Shown piece by piece: positions 42,068-49,388 of a DNA stretch of 64,000 bases. The stretch comes from Robertmurraya andreesenii (GTDB taxonomy: Bacteria; Bacillota; Bacilli; Bacillales; Cytobacillaceae). The translations under genes were made by a program, and so were the position numbers. Below the pieces are notes generated by a model. It had not been told where the DNA came from. It saw only the letters and a program-made list of their open reading frames with translations, and searched no databases. The DNA lies in the NCBI RefSeq assembly GCF_030813005.1, contig NZ_JAUSTU010000002.1:1-64000 (forward strand). The letters are read 5' to 3'. Position 1 is the first letter of the stretch. Each line of letters begins with the position of its first letter.

Positions 42068-43612
42068 TTAGAGAATCAATATCCCTCGCCCATCATAAAC
42101 ACTCTCTCGATTTTCATTCCGAATCGCCCGGTCCAATGCCATAATCATTGCCACCGCACCGTCAATTCGTTCTGTACTTTTCTCTTTATCCGGCTTAATG
42201 TTGCCCGCCGGGTCTGTTTTCACAAAGATGTTATCCATCATCCATCGTAAAACCGGATTTCCACCGTGAACGATTCGTTTCTCAAGGGTAATTTTCATCA
42301 ACTCTTTTGATGCTGGCGACATATCCTTATACCCTTGTCCAAATGGAACGACCGTGAAGCCCATCCCTTCTAGGTTTTGTACCATTTGAACTGCTCCCCA
42401 TCGGTCAAAGGCAATTTCCTTAATGTTGTATTTCATTCCCAGTTCCTCAATAAATGCCTCAATGAATCCATAATGAATAACGTTCCCCTCAGTTGTTTTG
42501 ATGTAACCTTGCTTTTCCCAAATGTCATAGGGCACATGATCTCTCCTTACCCGCAATTTCAGGTTTTCGTCGGGAATCCAGAAATAAGGGAGAACAATGA
42601 ATTTCTCGTCATCTGTCCTAGGTGGAAAAACCAACACAAAGGCGGAAATATCTGTTGTACTTGAAAGGTCAAGCCCTGCAAAACATTCTCTTCCACGAAG
42701 ACTATCAAGATCAATAGGATCGTCACAAGCATCCCACTTCTCCATCTGCATCCAGCGAGTGGATTGCTTCACCCATTGATTGAGCCTCAGTTGCCTGAAG
42801 ATGTTTTCTTCGGCGGGATTTTCTTTTGCACTAATAAACGCATTTCTTACTTTCTCTATGTCAATGGTATGGCCAAGGGATGGATTGGCTTTATACCAGT
42901 TCTTTTCAGCAGTCCAATCATCATTATCATCAATTCCATAAATTACTGGATAAAAAGTCGGGTCAATCTTTCTTCCTTCTAAAATATCCATCGCTTTTTG
43001 ATGCACTTCATAACAAATCGAATTTCGGTCAGTACCCGCTGTCGTAATCAAAAAGAAGAGCGGCTGGAGGCGAGCATCTCCAGAGCCTTTCGTCATAACG
43101 TCATATAGCTCTCGATTCGGTTGCGCATGCAGTTCGTCAAAAATAACCGCATGAACATTGAGTCCATGTTTCGTATAAGCTTCAGCTGATAGTACTTGAT
43201 AAAAACTATTCGTTGGCTTGTAAACCAATCGCTTCATGGACATGACAGGCTTGATTCTTTTCTTCAGCGCAGGGGACTGTTCGACCATCTCTACTGCTAC
43301 ATCGAAAACAATCGAGGCTTGCTGCCGGTCAGAAGCACATCCATAAACTTCCGCTCCCCATTCACCATCACCACAGGTCATTAATAGGGCAACGGCTGCA
43401 GCGAGCTCACTTTTCCCATTCTTCTTTGGAATTTCAATATAAGCGGTGTTGTATTGCCGATAGCCATTATCCTTGACAGTACCAAAAATATCTCGGATGA
43501 TTTCATCTTGCCAGGGGAGAAGATCGAAAGGAACACCACGCCACTGACCTTTCGTATGCTTTAGACAGTTGATAAAGTTGACGGCGTGTTGAGCTTTTTT
43601 CTCATCATACAA
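42068..43612 (-). CDS. terL: Terminase large subunit
   Basis: A 514-residue packaging motor. The Walker A variant is P-K-K-N-G-K-S (near residue 57), Walker B is V-I-F-D-E-L-H, and the nuclease domain shows A-G-L-D-L-S-S-T-T-D and A-V-A-M-I-M-A-L near the end. It pumps DNA into the prohead and cuts at cos. The N-terminus is shorter than in many relatives, which have about 50 more residues before the K-A-x2-A-V-x-F-I helix; the ATG chosen is the first in frame after the small subunit. Confidence 0.95.
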   Translation of the reverse strand: MYDEKKAQHAVNFINCLKHTKGQWRGVPFDLLPWQDEIIRDIFGTVKDNGYRQYNTAYIEIPKKNGKSELAAAVALLMTCGDGEWGAEVYGCASDRQQASIVFDVAVEMVEQSPALKKRIKPVMSMKRLVYKPTNSFYQVLSAEAYTKHGLNVHAVIFDELHAQPNRELYDVMTKGSGDARLQPLFFLITTAGTDRNSICYEVHQKAMDILEGRKIDPTFYPVIYGIDDNDDWTAEKNWYKANPSLGHTIDIEKVRNAFISAKENPAEENIFRQLRLNQWVKQSTRWMQMEKWDACDDPIDLDSLRGRECFAGLDLSSTTDISAFVLVFPPRTDDEKFIVLPYFWIPDENLKLRVRRDHVPYDIWEKQGYIKTTEGNVIHYGFIEAFIEELGMKYNIKEIAFDRWGAVQMVQNLEGMGFTVVPFGQGYKDMSPASKELMKITLEKRIVHGGNPVLRWMMDNIFVKTDPAGNIKPDKEKSTERIDGAVAMIMALDRAIRNENRESVYDGRGILIL

Positions 43613-43614
43613 CC

Positions 43615-44088
43615 TTACCCACCACCTTTAAAGAGCATGAATTCCATTGGATCATCCGGGTCACTCGGCTTGTCCGCAACAATTCGACTTCTCGAAGATG
43701 GGGTCAACCCGAATTGCTCACAAAAGCGATTCATGATTTTAAGATAGCTCTGGGCGATGGATACTTGTGGCACCTGTTGCCAGTATCCCGATGGAGTTTT
43801 GACAATCGTTCCATGTTTCGTAATGAATTCTTCAGCTTCTTTCCACCTAGCATAGGCTTGGCAATACCCGGCAAATGCGGCCATATCCACTTCCGTCAGG
43901 ATCCCTAGCTTCTCCAGCTGCTTGACCATCCTGCGCCATTCTTTTTTGGCTTCCGGCTCTAGCCATGACGGGCATCTTGGTGCTTTGTTTTCAGGTTTGG
44001 GCTCATTTAGATTGAGTTCCCTTTTTCCAGGATTGCCTTCCAATACTTTAATTGCTGTAGGTTTTGGTTTCCTTCCTCGTTGGGCCAC
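43615..44088 (-). CDS. Terminase small subunit, P27 family
   Basis: About 157 residues with the P27 pattern: basic R-G-R-K-P-K-P, V-L-E-G-N-P-G-K-R, P-x-W-L-x-x-E-A-K-x-E-W, and a helical C-terminus. It binds the packaging site and recruits the large subunit. The GTG at 44088 follows AAAGGAGGTGG; an upstream start would overlap the ribosome site. Confidence 0.92.
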   Translation of the reverse strand: MAQRGRKPKPTAIKVLEGNPGKRELNLNEPKPENKAPRCPSWLEPEAKKEWRRMVKQLEKLGILTEVDMAAFAGYCQAYARWKEAEEFITKHGTIVKTPSGYWQQVPQVSIAQSYLKIMNRFCEQFGLTPSSRSRIVADKPSDPDDPMEFMLFKGGG

Positions 44089-44178
44089 AGGCACCACCTC
44101 CTTTCTCATTGGGCATAAGAAAAGAGCCTACCGCTTGATAGACTCTCATTAAACGTTTATTTAAATCATTTAAATCAT

Positions 44179-44394
44179 TTAAATCTTCCATATCTCCATC
44201 TTGAATTCCCCTTCAAAAACCATCCAGCGTACTTCGCCATCTTCAAGTTTCAATACTAACATTCCCGGCAAAAAGTACATTTCGTTTTCCTTGTATCCAG
44301 CTGCCAATAATTCTTGTTGCTGCTGAAGTAATAGTTCCATACCTTGTAGCACATCCACATTTCCCTGAAGGAGTTGCTCCCCATCTTTCACCAA
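44179..44394 (-). CDS. Small hydrophobic-rich protein, unknown
   Basis: About 71 residues from a TTG start eight bases after AGGGAGG; a GTG next to it is equally possible. Longer frames start inside the promoter motif and are unlikely. It contains a Q-Q-Q-Q-E-L-L helix and a beta-rich end with M-L-V-L-K-L-E-D-G. No family recognised. It has its own promoter-like motif. Confidence 0.55.
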   Translation of the reverse strand: MVKDGEQLLQGNVDVLQGMELLLQQQQELLAAGYKENEMYFLPGMLVLKLEDGEVRWMVFEGEFKMEIWKI

Positions 44395-44425
44395 TGAAAA
44401 AACCTCCCTGTGTTTTGGTAGTCTA

Positions 44426-44454
44426 TACATCACTCTAAACACAGGGGATAGCAA
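44426..44454 (-). promoter_or_regulatory. Promoter-like motif, TTGCTA-N13-GAGTGATGTA
   Basis: Minus-strand motif with the shared spacing, 32 bases before the TTG start. CCTGTGTTT and AAACACAGG form an inverted pair around the -10 region, as at 45671, and could be an operator. Confidence 0.65.
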
Positions 44455-44457
44455 GTA

Positions 44458-44667
44458 CTATTTGCCTTCAATGCCTATATAATTGTAATTGCCCTTCTTA
44501 ATCTCCTCATGTTCCGCTTTGACTGCCTCGCGATAATCAGAACGCTTCGATTCTTTGTCCTTGCAACTCAAGCAAAGGCAATCGGTGTTGTACATGGACA
44601 TGATCCTTCCGCTTTTTAAACTGCCACCGCAGCGGTCACAATGTGTTTGTGTAAAGAACTTATCCAT
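44458..44667 (-). CDS. Small zinc-ribbon protein
   Basis: Sixty-nine residues with C-D-R-C-G near residue 10 and C-L-C-L-S-C near residue 31, then a charged helical tail. A zinc ribbon is likely; function unknown. Its start overlaps the end of the preceding gene, so the two are translated together. Confidence 0.7.
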   Translation of the reverse strand: MDKFFTQTHCDRCGGSLKSGRIMSMYNTDCLCLSCKDKESKRSDYREAVKAEHEEIKKGNYNYIGIEGK

Positions 44668-44896
44668 CGCGCCTCACCTCACTGTACCTCTTCCTTGTGG
44701 CTTCAATAAATGCATGGAGGTCGCCGGCCTGCGGATTCAAGTCCTCTTCACTGTTCCAGAACTGGTCCAATTCTTCCAGCAAGTCGAGCAATTCAAGTAC
44801 ATCATTCTTGGCTTCTACTTCCCCGAACACCACTTCTTTTTCAATTATCGTAGCCTTCAGACCCTGGATCATCGCTTGGTAGATTTCTTTATTCAT
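44660..44896 (-). CDS. Small acidic helical protein
   Basis: About 78 residues from the ATG at 44896. It is acidic with a leucine-rich helix (V-L-E-L-L-D-L-L-E-E-L). No family recognised. It lies between the 'virulence-related' gene and the zinc-ribbon gene, overlapping both ends, in one translational unit. Confidence 0.65.
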   Translation of the reverse strand: MNKEIYQAMIQGLKATIIEKEVVFGEVEAKNDVLELLDLLEELDQFWNSEEDLNPQAGDLHAFIEATRKRYSEVRRDG

Positions 44897-45638
44897 TTGT
44901 CTCACTCACCTTTCTAAATGCCCCGCTCCCTTCAAGGTTTTTCATGAGCACCTTTCTCGTTCTTTTGTACTCAGGGCCATTCATCCCTAGTCGAATCAAC
45001 CAAGTTCTCAAGGCGTATTTTGGATTATCATCCTGCGCTCGTTTGAAAGAAGCCCGCTTTTGCTTTTTCGCATTTTGGTTGATGAAGGCGGCAAGGTCTT
45101 GGAAGGCAGAAACCTTTTCAGCATCCAAGTTCCCAGCTGCTAGTTTGATAGTAAAAGTCTCATTTTCAAAATCAAATGCTAAACCCGATATTCTTTCCTT
45201 TCCAAGTTCATCCAAAGCCGTTCTGAACTCTTCCAAAGTACCCGTTTCCTTTGTGTTCAAATCTTCCGGGAAGGTTTCATCCATTAGCGGCTCGGTTGTT
45301 TCAAAAGCCTTCATGATCAGGTGCTGTTTGCTATAAAGCATGTTTACTAGATTCTTGAGTGTGTTTCCGGTGTGCCCTTCAAGTGGAAGGGTAACCTCCC
45401 TTCCATCGAGGTCAAGGATTTCTGGCTGTTCTTCAACTTCATCCTCAGGCGCTGGCGGATTTAAAATCTCCTCAAAGGTCTTTACTTCCCCAGCTGAGTT
45501 TGTAATCACCCCATGCCTGTCAATGGTGTAGGTTTCATCTTCCGTTTCAATTTCGTAGTTAAAGGTTGGAACATTGAGATACCTTGGTTTCACTCCAAAA
45601 AATTCTCCAAGCTTTTTGACCATTTCTTTTCGGTCCAT
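44889..45638 (-). CDS. 'Virulence-related' family protein, prophage copy
   Basis: A 249-residue protein. Residues 1-70 are a small beta domain followed by an acidic linker; the rest is helical, ending in the R-T-W-L-I-R-L-G and K-V-L-M-K-N-L stretches shared with the satellite protein at 18658-19329. It has its own promoter-like motif. No biochemical function is known to me. Confidence 0.75.
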   Translation of the reverse strand: MDRKEMVKKLGEFFGVKPRYLNVPTFNYEIETEDETYTIDRHGVITNSAGEVKTFEEILNPPAPEDEVEEQPEILDLDGREVTLPLEGHTGNTLKNLVNMLYSKQHLIMKAFETTEPLMDETFPEDLNTKETGTLEEFRTALDELGKERISGLAFDFENETFTIKLAAGNLDAEKVSAFQDLAAFINQNAKKQKRASFKRAQDDNPKYALRTWLIRLGMNGPEYKRTRKVLMKNLEGSGAFRKVSETNE

Positions 45639-45670
45639 TCACATTACCTCCTGTGTTTTGGTGTAGTACA

Positions 45671-45699
45671 TATATCACTCTAAACACAGGGAATAGCAA
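45671..45699 (-). promoter_or_regulatory. Promoter-like motif, TTGCTA-N13-GAGTGATATA
   Basis: Minus-strand motif 33 bases before the ATG at 45638. The inverted pair CCTGTGTTT/AAACACAGG surrounds the -10, and its inner arm merges with the ribosome site. Confidence 0.65.
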
Positions 45700-45763
45700 G
45701 TCATTCTAAGCCGATATTGGTATATTTATAATCAAATAGAAACAGGCACCTTAAGGCCCGCCT

Positions 45764-46078
45764 CTAATCCTTTTCTATGGCTGTGTATCTCGGATAACTA
45801 TACCCTTCGCTGTTCACAAGCACCCTTTCACCGGTATCTTTGTTAATAATCCTAATGCAGCAAACTTCCCTGTTTTCATTCATGCCGCCATCTTCCTCAC
45901 TGATCCAAGGCTGGTCATTGAAAAAGTCGCTTGCAAAGCTATGAAATTCGCTATCTTCCAACACAACTTCTTTTGCAACGCAGTAGTTTTGGCCTTGCTG
46001 ACCCTTCCTTGCTGCTTCCTCGGTGATTTCCTTTAGCTCTTTTAAGTTAGCAACTTTCCTTCCAAACAGTGCTTTCAT
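45764..46078 (-). CDS. DUF6329-like protein, prophage copy
   Basis: A 104-residue protein, closely related to the satellite gene at 19973-20284 (shared M-K-A-L-F-G-R-K start, D-F-F-N-D-Q-P-W-I, T-G-E-R-V-L-V-N and the C-terminal Y-P-R-Y-T-A-I-E). The ATG at 46078 follows GGAGTG. Function unknown. Confidence 0.85.
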   Translation of the reverse strand: MKALFGRKVANLKELKEITEEAARKGQQGQNYCVAKEVVLEDSEFHSFASDFFNDQPWISEEDGGMNENREVCCIRIINKDTGERVLVNSEGYSYPRYTAIEKD

Positions 46079-46085
46079 GTAAAAA

Positions 46086-46283
46086 TCACTCCACCTCAAC
46101 ATATTCCATGATAATTTGGAGGGCAGCTTCATAGGAGCCGGATGCCATCACCCGCTCATAGACTTCTTTGGCTTGTTCAGCCTTCCCGTGTGCTTTTAAA
46201 GTCCTGCTGACACGCCCAAGAATAGAAAAGATATTTCCATCCTCACCGACTAGTTTACAGGTGGGCTTTAGGTTTTCTTCCAT
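46086..46283 (-). CDS. Small conserved phage protein
   Basis: Sixty-five residues: C-K-L-V-G-E-D-G-N-I-F-S-I, then a helix with A-E-Q-A-K-E-V-Y-E-R-V and S-Y-E-A-A-L-Q-I-I-M-E-Y-V. Closely similar short proteins are common in Firmicutes phages; their role is unknown to me. The start follows TTGGAGG. Confidence 0.7.
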   Translation of the reverse strand: MEENLKPTCKLVGEDGNIFSILGRVSRTLKAHGKAEQAKEVYERVMASGSYEAALQIIMEYVEVE

Positions 46284-46315
46284 CGCTATGCCTCCAATCT
46301 CCTCAAGGTAGTAGC

Positions 46316-46344
46316 ATAGTGCCATACACGTAAAAGCATAGCAA
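46316..46344 (-). promoter_or_regulatory. Possible variant of the shared promoter motif
   Basis: TTGCTA occurs on the minus strand with the right distance to a CACTAT -10-like block, but the GAGTGAT part is not conserved. Confidence 0.35.
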
Positions 46345-46345
46345 C

Positions 46346-47605
46346 TTATAAGATATTGCTATTTTCATATTCTTCTACACTAGGTTTCGGCACATCCTGA
46401 TACGGAATCGTTTCTCCATTTCGCTCTAGAAAAACTTCACTATCGGAGCCAACCTGCTCGATATACCGTTTGACAATGACATCTGCATACTTCTCATCCA
46501 GTTCAATCGTATAGCAGATTCGGTTGGTTTGTTCGCAAGCCATAAGAGTGGACCCGCTCCCACCAAAAGGATCGAGCACAATGCAATTGCTCATGCTGCT
46601 ATTCTGGATCGGATAAGCGCAGAGGCTAACCGGCTTCATCGTAGGATGGAGGGCATTCTTTGATGGCCGATCGAAATTCCAAATGGTACTCTGCTTTCGG
46701 TCCGCATACCAGTTATGCTTGCCACCCTTCAGCCAGCCAAAAAGAATCGGCTCATGCTTCCATTGGTAAGGGCTCCGTCCAAGCACCAGGCTTTGCTTTG
46801 CCCAGATGCATACACCAGATAAATAAAACCCCGCATCCCTGAAAGCTTTCCTGAAATTGTAGCCTTCCGTATCGGCGTGGAACACATAAATCGATGCATC
46901 CTTTTCCATACTTGCAGCCATATTCTTATAAGCTTTGAGTAAGAAGTTATAAAACTCTTCATCTTTCATGTTATCGTTCTGGATACTGCCCGCTTGTGAA
47001 GAGTAATTTACGTTGTAAGGCGGGTCCGTCACGACAAGATTTGCTTTCCGGTCATTCATCAGCACTCTGTAAACCTCCGGATCGGTACTATCCCCACAAA
47101 CTAACCGATGTCTTCCGAGCAACCACACATCACCTTTTTGTGTTATAGCTGGTTTCTCGAGCTCCTTCTCTACATCAAAGTCATCTTCTTTTATTTCTTT
47201 ATCATGAATCTCGTTAAACAGCTCATCAATTTCTGGCGGGTCAAAGCCAGTAAAGGACACATCATAATCCAAGGACTGCAAATCTTTAATAAGGTCAGCT
47301 AATAATTCCTTGTTCCATTCACCGCTGATTTTATTCAAGGCAATATTGAGAGCTTTTTCTTTTGTCTTATCAATATCAATGACAACACAGTCAATTTCTG
47401 TATAACCTAACGTTTTCAAAACCGTAACCCGCTGATGTCCGCCAATCACCGTCATGTCCTTGTTGACGATAACAGGATCCACATAACCGAACTCCTCAAT
47501 ACTGTTTTTTATCTTTACAAATTCACTATCTCCAGGCTTTAGTTTTTTCCTCGGGTTATAGCTGGCTGGAATTAAATCCTCTATTTTTAGCTTTTTAAAC
47601 TCCAT
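46346..47605 (-). CDS. ParB-like domain fused to DNA methyltransferase
   Basis: About 419 residues. Residues 1-110 form a ParB/Spo0J-like nuclease-fold domain (L-I-P-A-S-Y-N-P-R, then V-I-G-G-H-Q-R). Residues 165-400 are an N6-adenine or N4-cytosine methyltransferase with D-P-P-Y-N-V as catalytic motif and D-P-F-G-G-S-G-S-T as the AdoMet-binding motif; the catalytic motif comes first, so it is a beta-type order. Such fusions are common in phages and protect phage DNA or mark sites. The ATG at 47605 overlaps the end of the preceding gene by 11 bases. The longer frame upstream has no ribosome site. Confidence 0.92.
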   Translation of the reverse strand: MEFKKLKIEDLIPASYNPRKKLKPGDSEFVKIKNSIEEFGYVDPVIVNKDMTVIGGHQRVTVLKTLGYTEIDCVVIDIDKTKEKALNIALNKISGEWNKELLADLIKDLQSLDYDVSFTGFDPPEIDELFNEIHDKEIKEDDFDVEKELEKPAITQKGDVWLLGRHRLVCGDSTDPEVYRVLMNDRKANLVVTDPPYNVNYSSQAGSIQNDNMKDEEFYNFLLKAYKNMAASMEKDASIYVFHADTEGYNFRKAFRDAGFYLSGVCIWAKQSLVLGRSPYQWKHEPILFGWLKGGKHNWYADRKQSTIWNFDRPSKNALHPTMKPVSLCAYPIQNSSMSNCIVLDPFGGSGSTLMACEQTNRICYTIELDEKYADVIVKRYIEQVGSDSEVFLERNGETIPYQDVPKPSVEEYENSNIL

Positions 47606-48032
47606 CTTCTTCACTCCAAAATCGTGATTTGATATAACAATCGTGGCTGCAGAACTTCCGTTTCTTGTTCCCGTAGCAGCTAAACTCTTTTCCGCACTGC
47701 TCACAGGTAAAATGATAAGTGGCTGTTTCTCTTTTCTTACGTGCTTGAGGATTTTGATTCCACCACTTCCGTCGGCACTCATCAGAACAAAACTTCCGAG
47801 CTCTACCTTTCTTCTTTTGTTTGATCGGTTTGCCGCAGCAGAAGCAGAGCAGACCATTCTTCATTTGCTCATTGATATTAAGGGCAACCACTTTTGAATC
47901 ACCATCAAGGCCATTCCTTTGGCAAAAAGCACGGACCGTGTCTCGGGACTTTCCCAGCACAGCAGCAATCGCTTTATAACCAACTCCTTTCAGGCGCAGG
48001 TCATAGATTAGTTGTTTTTCTAAATCCGTCAT
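47595..48032 (-). CDS. HTH and double zinc-finger phage protein
   Basis: About 145 residues. Residues 8-40 form a helix-turn-helix (G-V-G-Y-K-A-I-A-A-V-L-G, then R-D-T-V-R-A-F-C). Two cysteine sets follow: C-F-C-C-G-K with F-C-S-D-E-C-R, and C-E-Q-C-G-K with F-C-S-H-D-C. It probably binds DNA. It starts just after the cos terminator and overlaps the methyltransferase gene. Start after GGGTGGGAG. Confidence 0.75.
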   Translation of the reverse strand: MTDLEKQLIYDLRLKGVGYKAIAAVLGKSRDTVRAFCQRNGLDGDSKVVALNINEQMKNGLLCFCCGKPIKQKKKGRARKFCSDECRRKWWNQNPQARKKRETATYHFTCEQCGKEFSCYGNKKRKFCSHDCYIKSRFWSEEDGV

Positions 48033-48070
48033 CACTCCCACCCCTTTCTGCGCAAACAGTTGGAAAGAGG

Positions 48071-48118
48071 ACCATAAAAAAACACCTTAACCAGCTATTT
48101 CACTAGCTTTTAAAGGCA
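48071..48118 (-). terminator. Terminator left of the prophage cos-like site
   Basis: On the minus strand CCTT...AGCTA pairs with TAGCT...AAGG and is followed by TGTTTTTTT. With the cos-like block at 48286-48370 it fills the 350-base gap between the HNH and HTH genes; the rest of that gap shows no gene. Confidence 0.65.
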
Positions 48119-48285
48119 TTTAAGTTACTTTTTATGTTTCATGGTCAATACTGGCCAAACCCTAGTGTTTATAAGGCTTGAACCACATTTTTATCATTTC
48201 CTCAATTAAATCATTCCGCAAAATTGAAAAGTGCCCAAACCATACTGCTATTGGGTGTAAGCTCGATAACCCGTTCCCAAAAGTA

Positions 48286-48370
48286 ACCCCCCTTGTTTAA
48301 TTCCGCGAAAATTTACGCGAAGGGGGCGCGCGGTCGCCGTATAAAAGGTTGTAGAGATTTTATAACCCCT
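48286..48370. other. cos-like packaging site of the prophage
   Basis: This block starts ACCCCCCT, contains CGCG...CGCG, GCGCGGTCGCC (48328-48338), GTTGTAGAGATTT (48348-48360) and CCCCT, and aligns without gaps to satellite 20516-20600. It lies ten bases after the HNH nuclease gene and a few kilobases ahead of the terminase genes, where cos is found in HNH-encoding Gram-positive phages. The cut position cannot be read from sequence. Confidence 0.75.
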
Positions 48371-48380
48371 AGGGGGTCCA

Positions 48381-48734
48381 TCAAAAGGTATAAACGGGAT
48401 ACTGATCTTCAGTCCTTGTCTTTCGGTCGTGACATCTCTTACACAAAGGTTGCCAGTTGCTTTCATCCCAGAACAATCTTTGATCACCTCGATGAGGAAC
48501 GATGTGGTCCACCACCGTAGCCTGCGTCAACTTGCCTTTCTCTTCGCAGTGCTTACAAAGAGGATGGGCGTTTAAGAATCGTTTGCTCGCTTTCCTCCAG
48601 CGGTTATCATACCCACGCTCGTTTGCATTAGCTCTATCATCTACATGAAGCTTCGCATGAAACTCACAGTACTTGTCGTCCGTTAACAAAGGACAACCGT
48701 TGTGTTTGCACGGCTTCTTTGGTTTCTTTGGCAT
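48381..48734 (-). CDS. HNH endonuclease linked to packaging
   Basis: A 117-residue nuclease. The HNH motif is V-V-D-H-I-V-P, N-W-Q-P-L-C and C-H-D-R-K; the zinc ligands include C-K-H-C and C-K-R-C, plus an N-terminal C-x4-C with a later cysteine. In cos phages of this type such nucleases cooperate with terminase to cut cos. The ATG at 48734 follows GGAGT. It lies between the sigma-like gene and cos, behind its own terminator, so it may be separately transcribed. Confidence 0.92.
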   Translation of the reverse strand: MPKKPKKPCKHNGCPLLTDDKYCEFHAKLHVDDRANANERGYDNRWRKASKRFLNAHPLCKHCEEKGKLTQATVVDHIVPHRGDQRLFWDESNWQPLCKRCHDRKTRTEDQYPVYTF

Positions 48735-48755
48735 TGTTCTCAACTCCGTACTCCA

Positions 48756-48790
48756 ATTAAAAAAGCCCCGAAGGTTGTCCTTCAAGGGCT
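48756..48790 (-). terminator. Terminator upstream of the HNH gene
   Basis: On the minus strand AGCCCTTGAAGG pairs with CCTTCGGGGCT and is followed by TTTTTAATT. Confidence 0.75.
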
Positions 48791-48872
48791 ACGTCTATGC
48801 TATTTCTACAGCTTATACTCTATCACATGGTGAGGGTGGCTTATAATGGCTTTTCATGGCGTGTCTATAAAA

Positions 48873-48914
48873 ACAAAAGAAAAACCCTTAAAGGAACATT
48901 TACCTCCAAGGGGT
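48873..48914 (-). terminator. Terminator after the sigma-like gene
   Basis: On the minus strand CCCTT and AAGGG pair around an 18-base loop, followed by TTTTTCTTTTG. Confidence 0.6.
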
Positions 48915-48926
48915 GTGATGGGTCAC

Positions 48927-49358
48927 TCATATACATTCCACCGTACTGCTTTCCAATAGTTCATTCGCTTCTTTCAATGCCTTTCGATGCAACCGATAAA
49001 TCCACCGCAAATCGTACCCCATAATCGCAGCAACTTCCTCCCAAGTGCTACCGCTAAGGTAACGCAGTTCAAGTAGCAATCGGTGTGAGGAATTCTCGAT
49101 TTTTGAAACGAAGGCTGCCAACTCCCGCTTTAAATCAATTAATTGGTCAATATCATCATTGATTTCTTCCTCAAGGCTCATTAACTTCACGAGGGCATTT
49201 TCCATTGGCGATCGCTGCTTCGTTCCTTGAACTTTATCATCTTGGAGGACCGATGTTGTTTTTAAAGCGAGGTCCCTTAGCACTGACACTTGTTCCAGTT
49301 TACAATTGATTCTTTGATCAAGTTTAAAAGCCTGAGATAAATATTCTTTAGCATTCAC
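48927..49358 (-). CDS. ArpU/sigma-region-4-like late regulator
   Basis: A 143-residue protein. The N-terminal part is helical and acidic; the last 55 residues resemble sigma-factor region 4 (L-E-L-R-Y-L-S-G-S-T-W-E-E-V-A-A-I-M-G, then W-I-Y-R-L-H-R-K-A-L). Proteins of this kind (DUF1492/ArpU/RinA-like) switch on phage late genes. It is upstream of HNH and terminase, the usual place, and is a candidate for recognising the shared promoter motif. Confidence 0.8.
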   Translation of the reverse strand: MNAKEYLSQAFKLDQRINCKLEQVSVLRDLALKTTSVLQDDKVQGTKQRSPMENALVKLMSLEEEINDDIDQLIDLKRELAAFVSKIENSSHRLLLELRYLSGSTWEEVAAIMGYDLRWIYRLHRKALKEANELLESSTVECI

Positions 49359-49388
49359 CGGCCATTCCTCCTGTCTATATCATCAACC

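Noticed and set aside
48160..48185. AAACCC-x-x-GTGT-TATAAGGCTT-like sequences at 17338, 48162 and similar places
   Set aside because: They look alike but are short and imperfect; I could not link them to a function.
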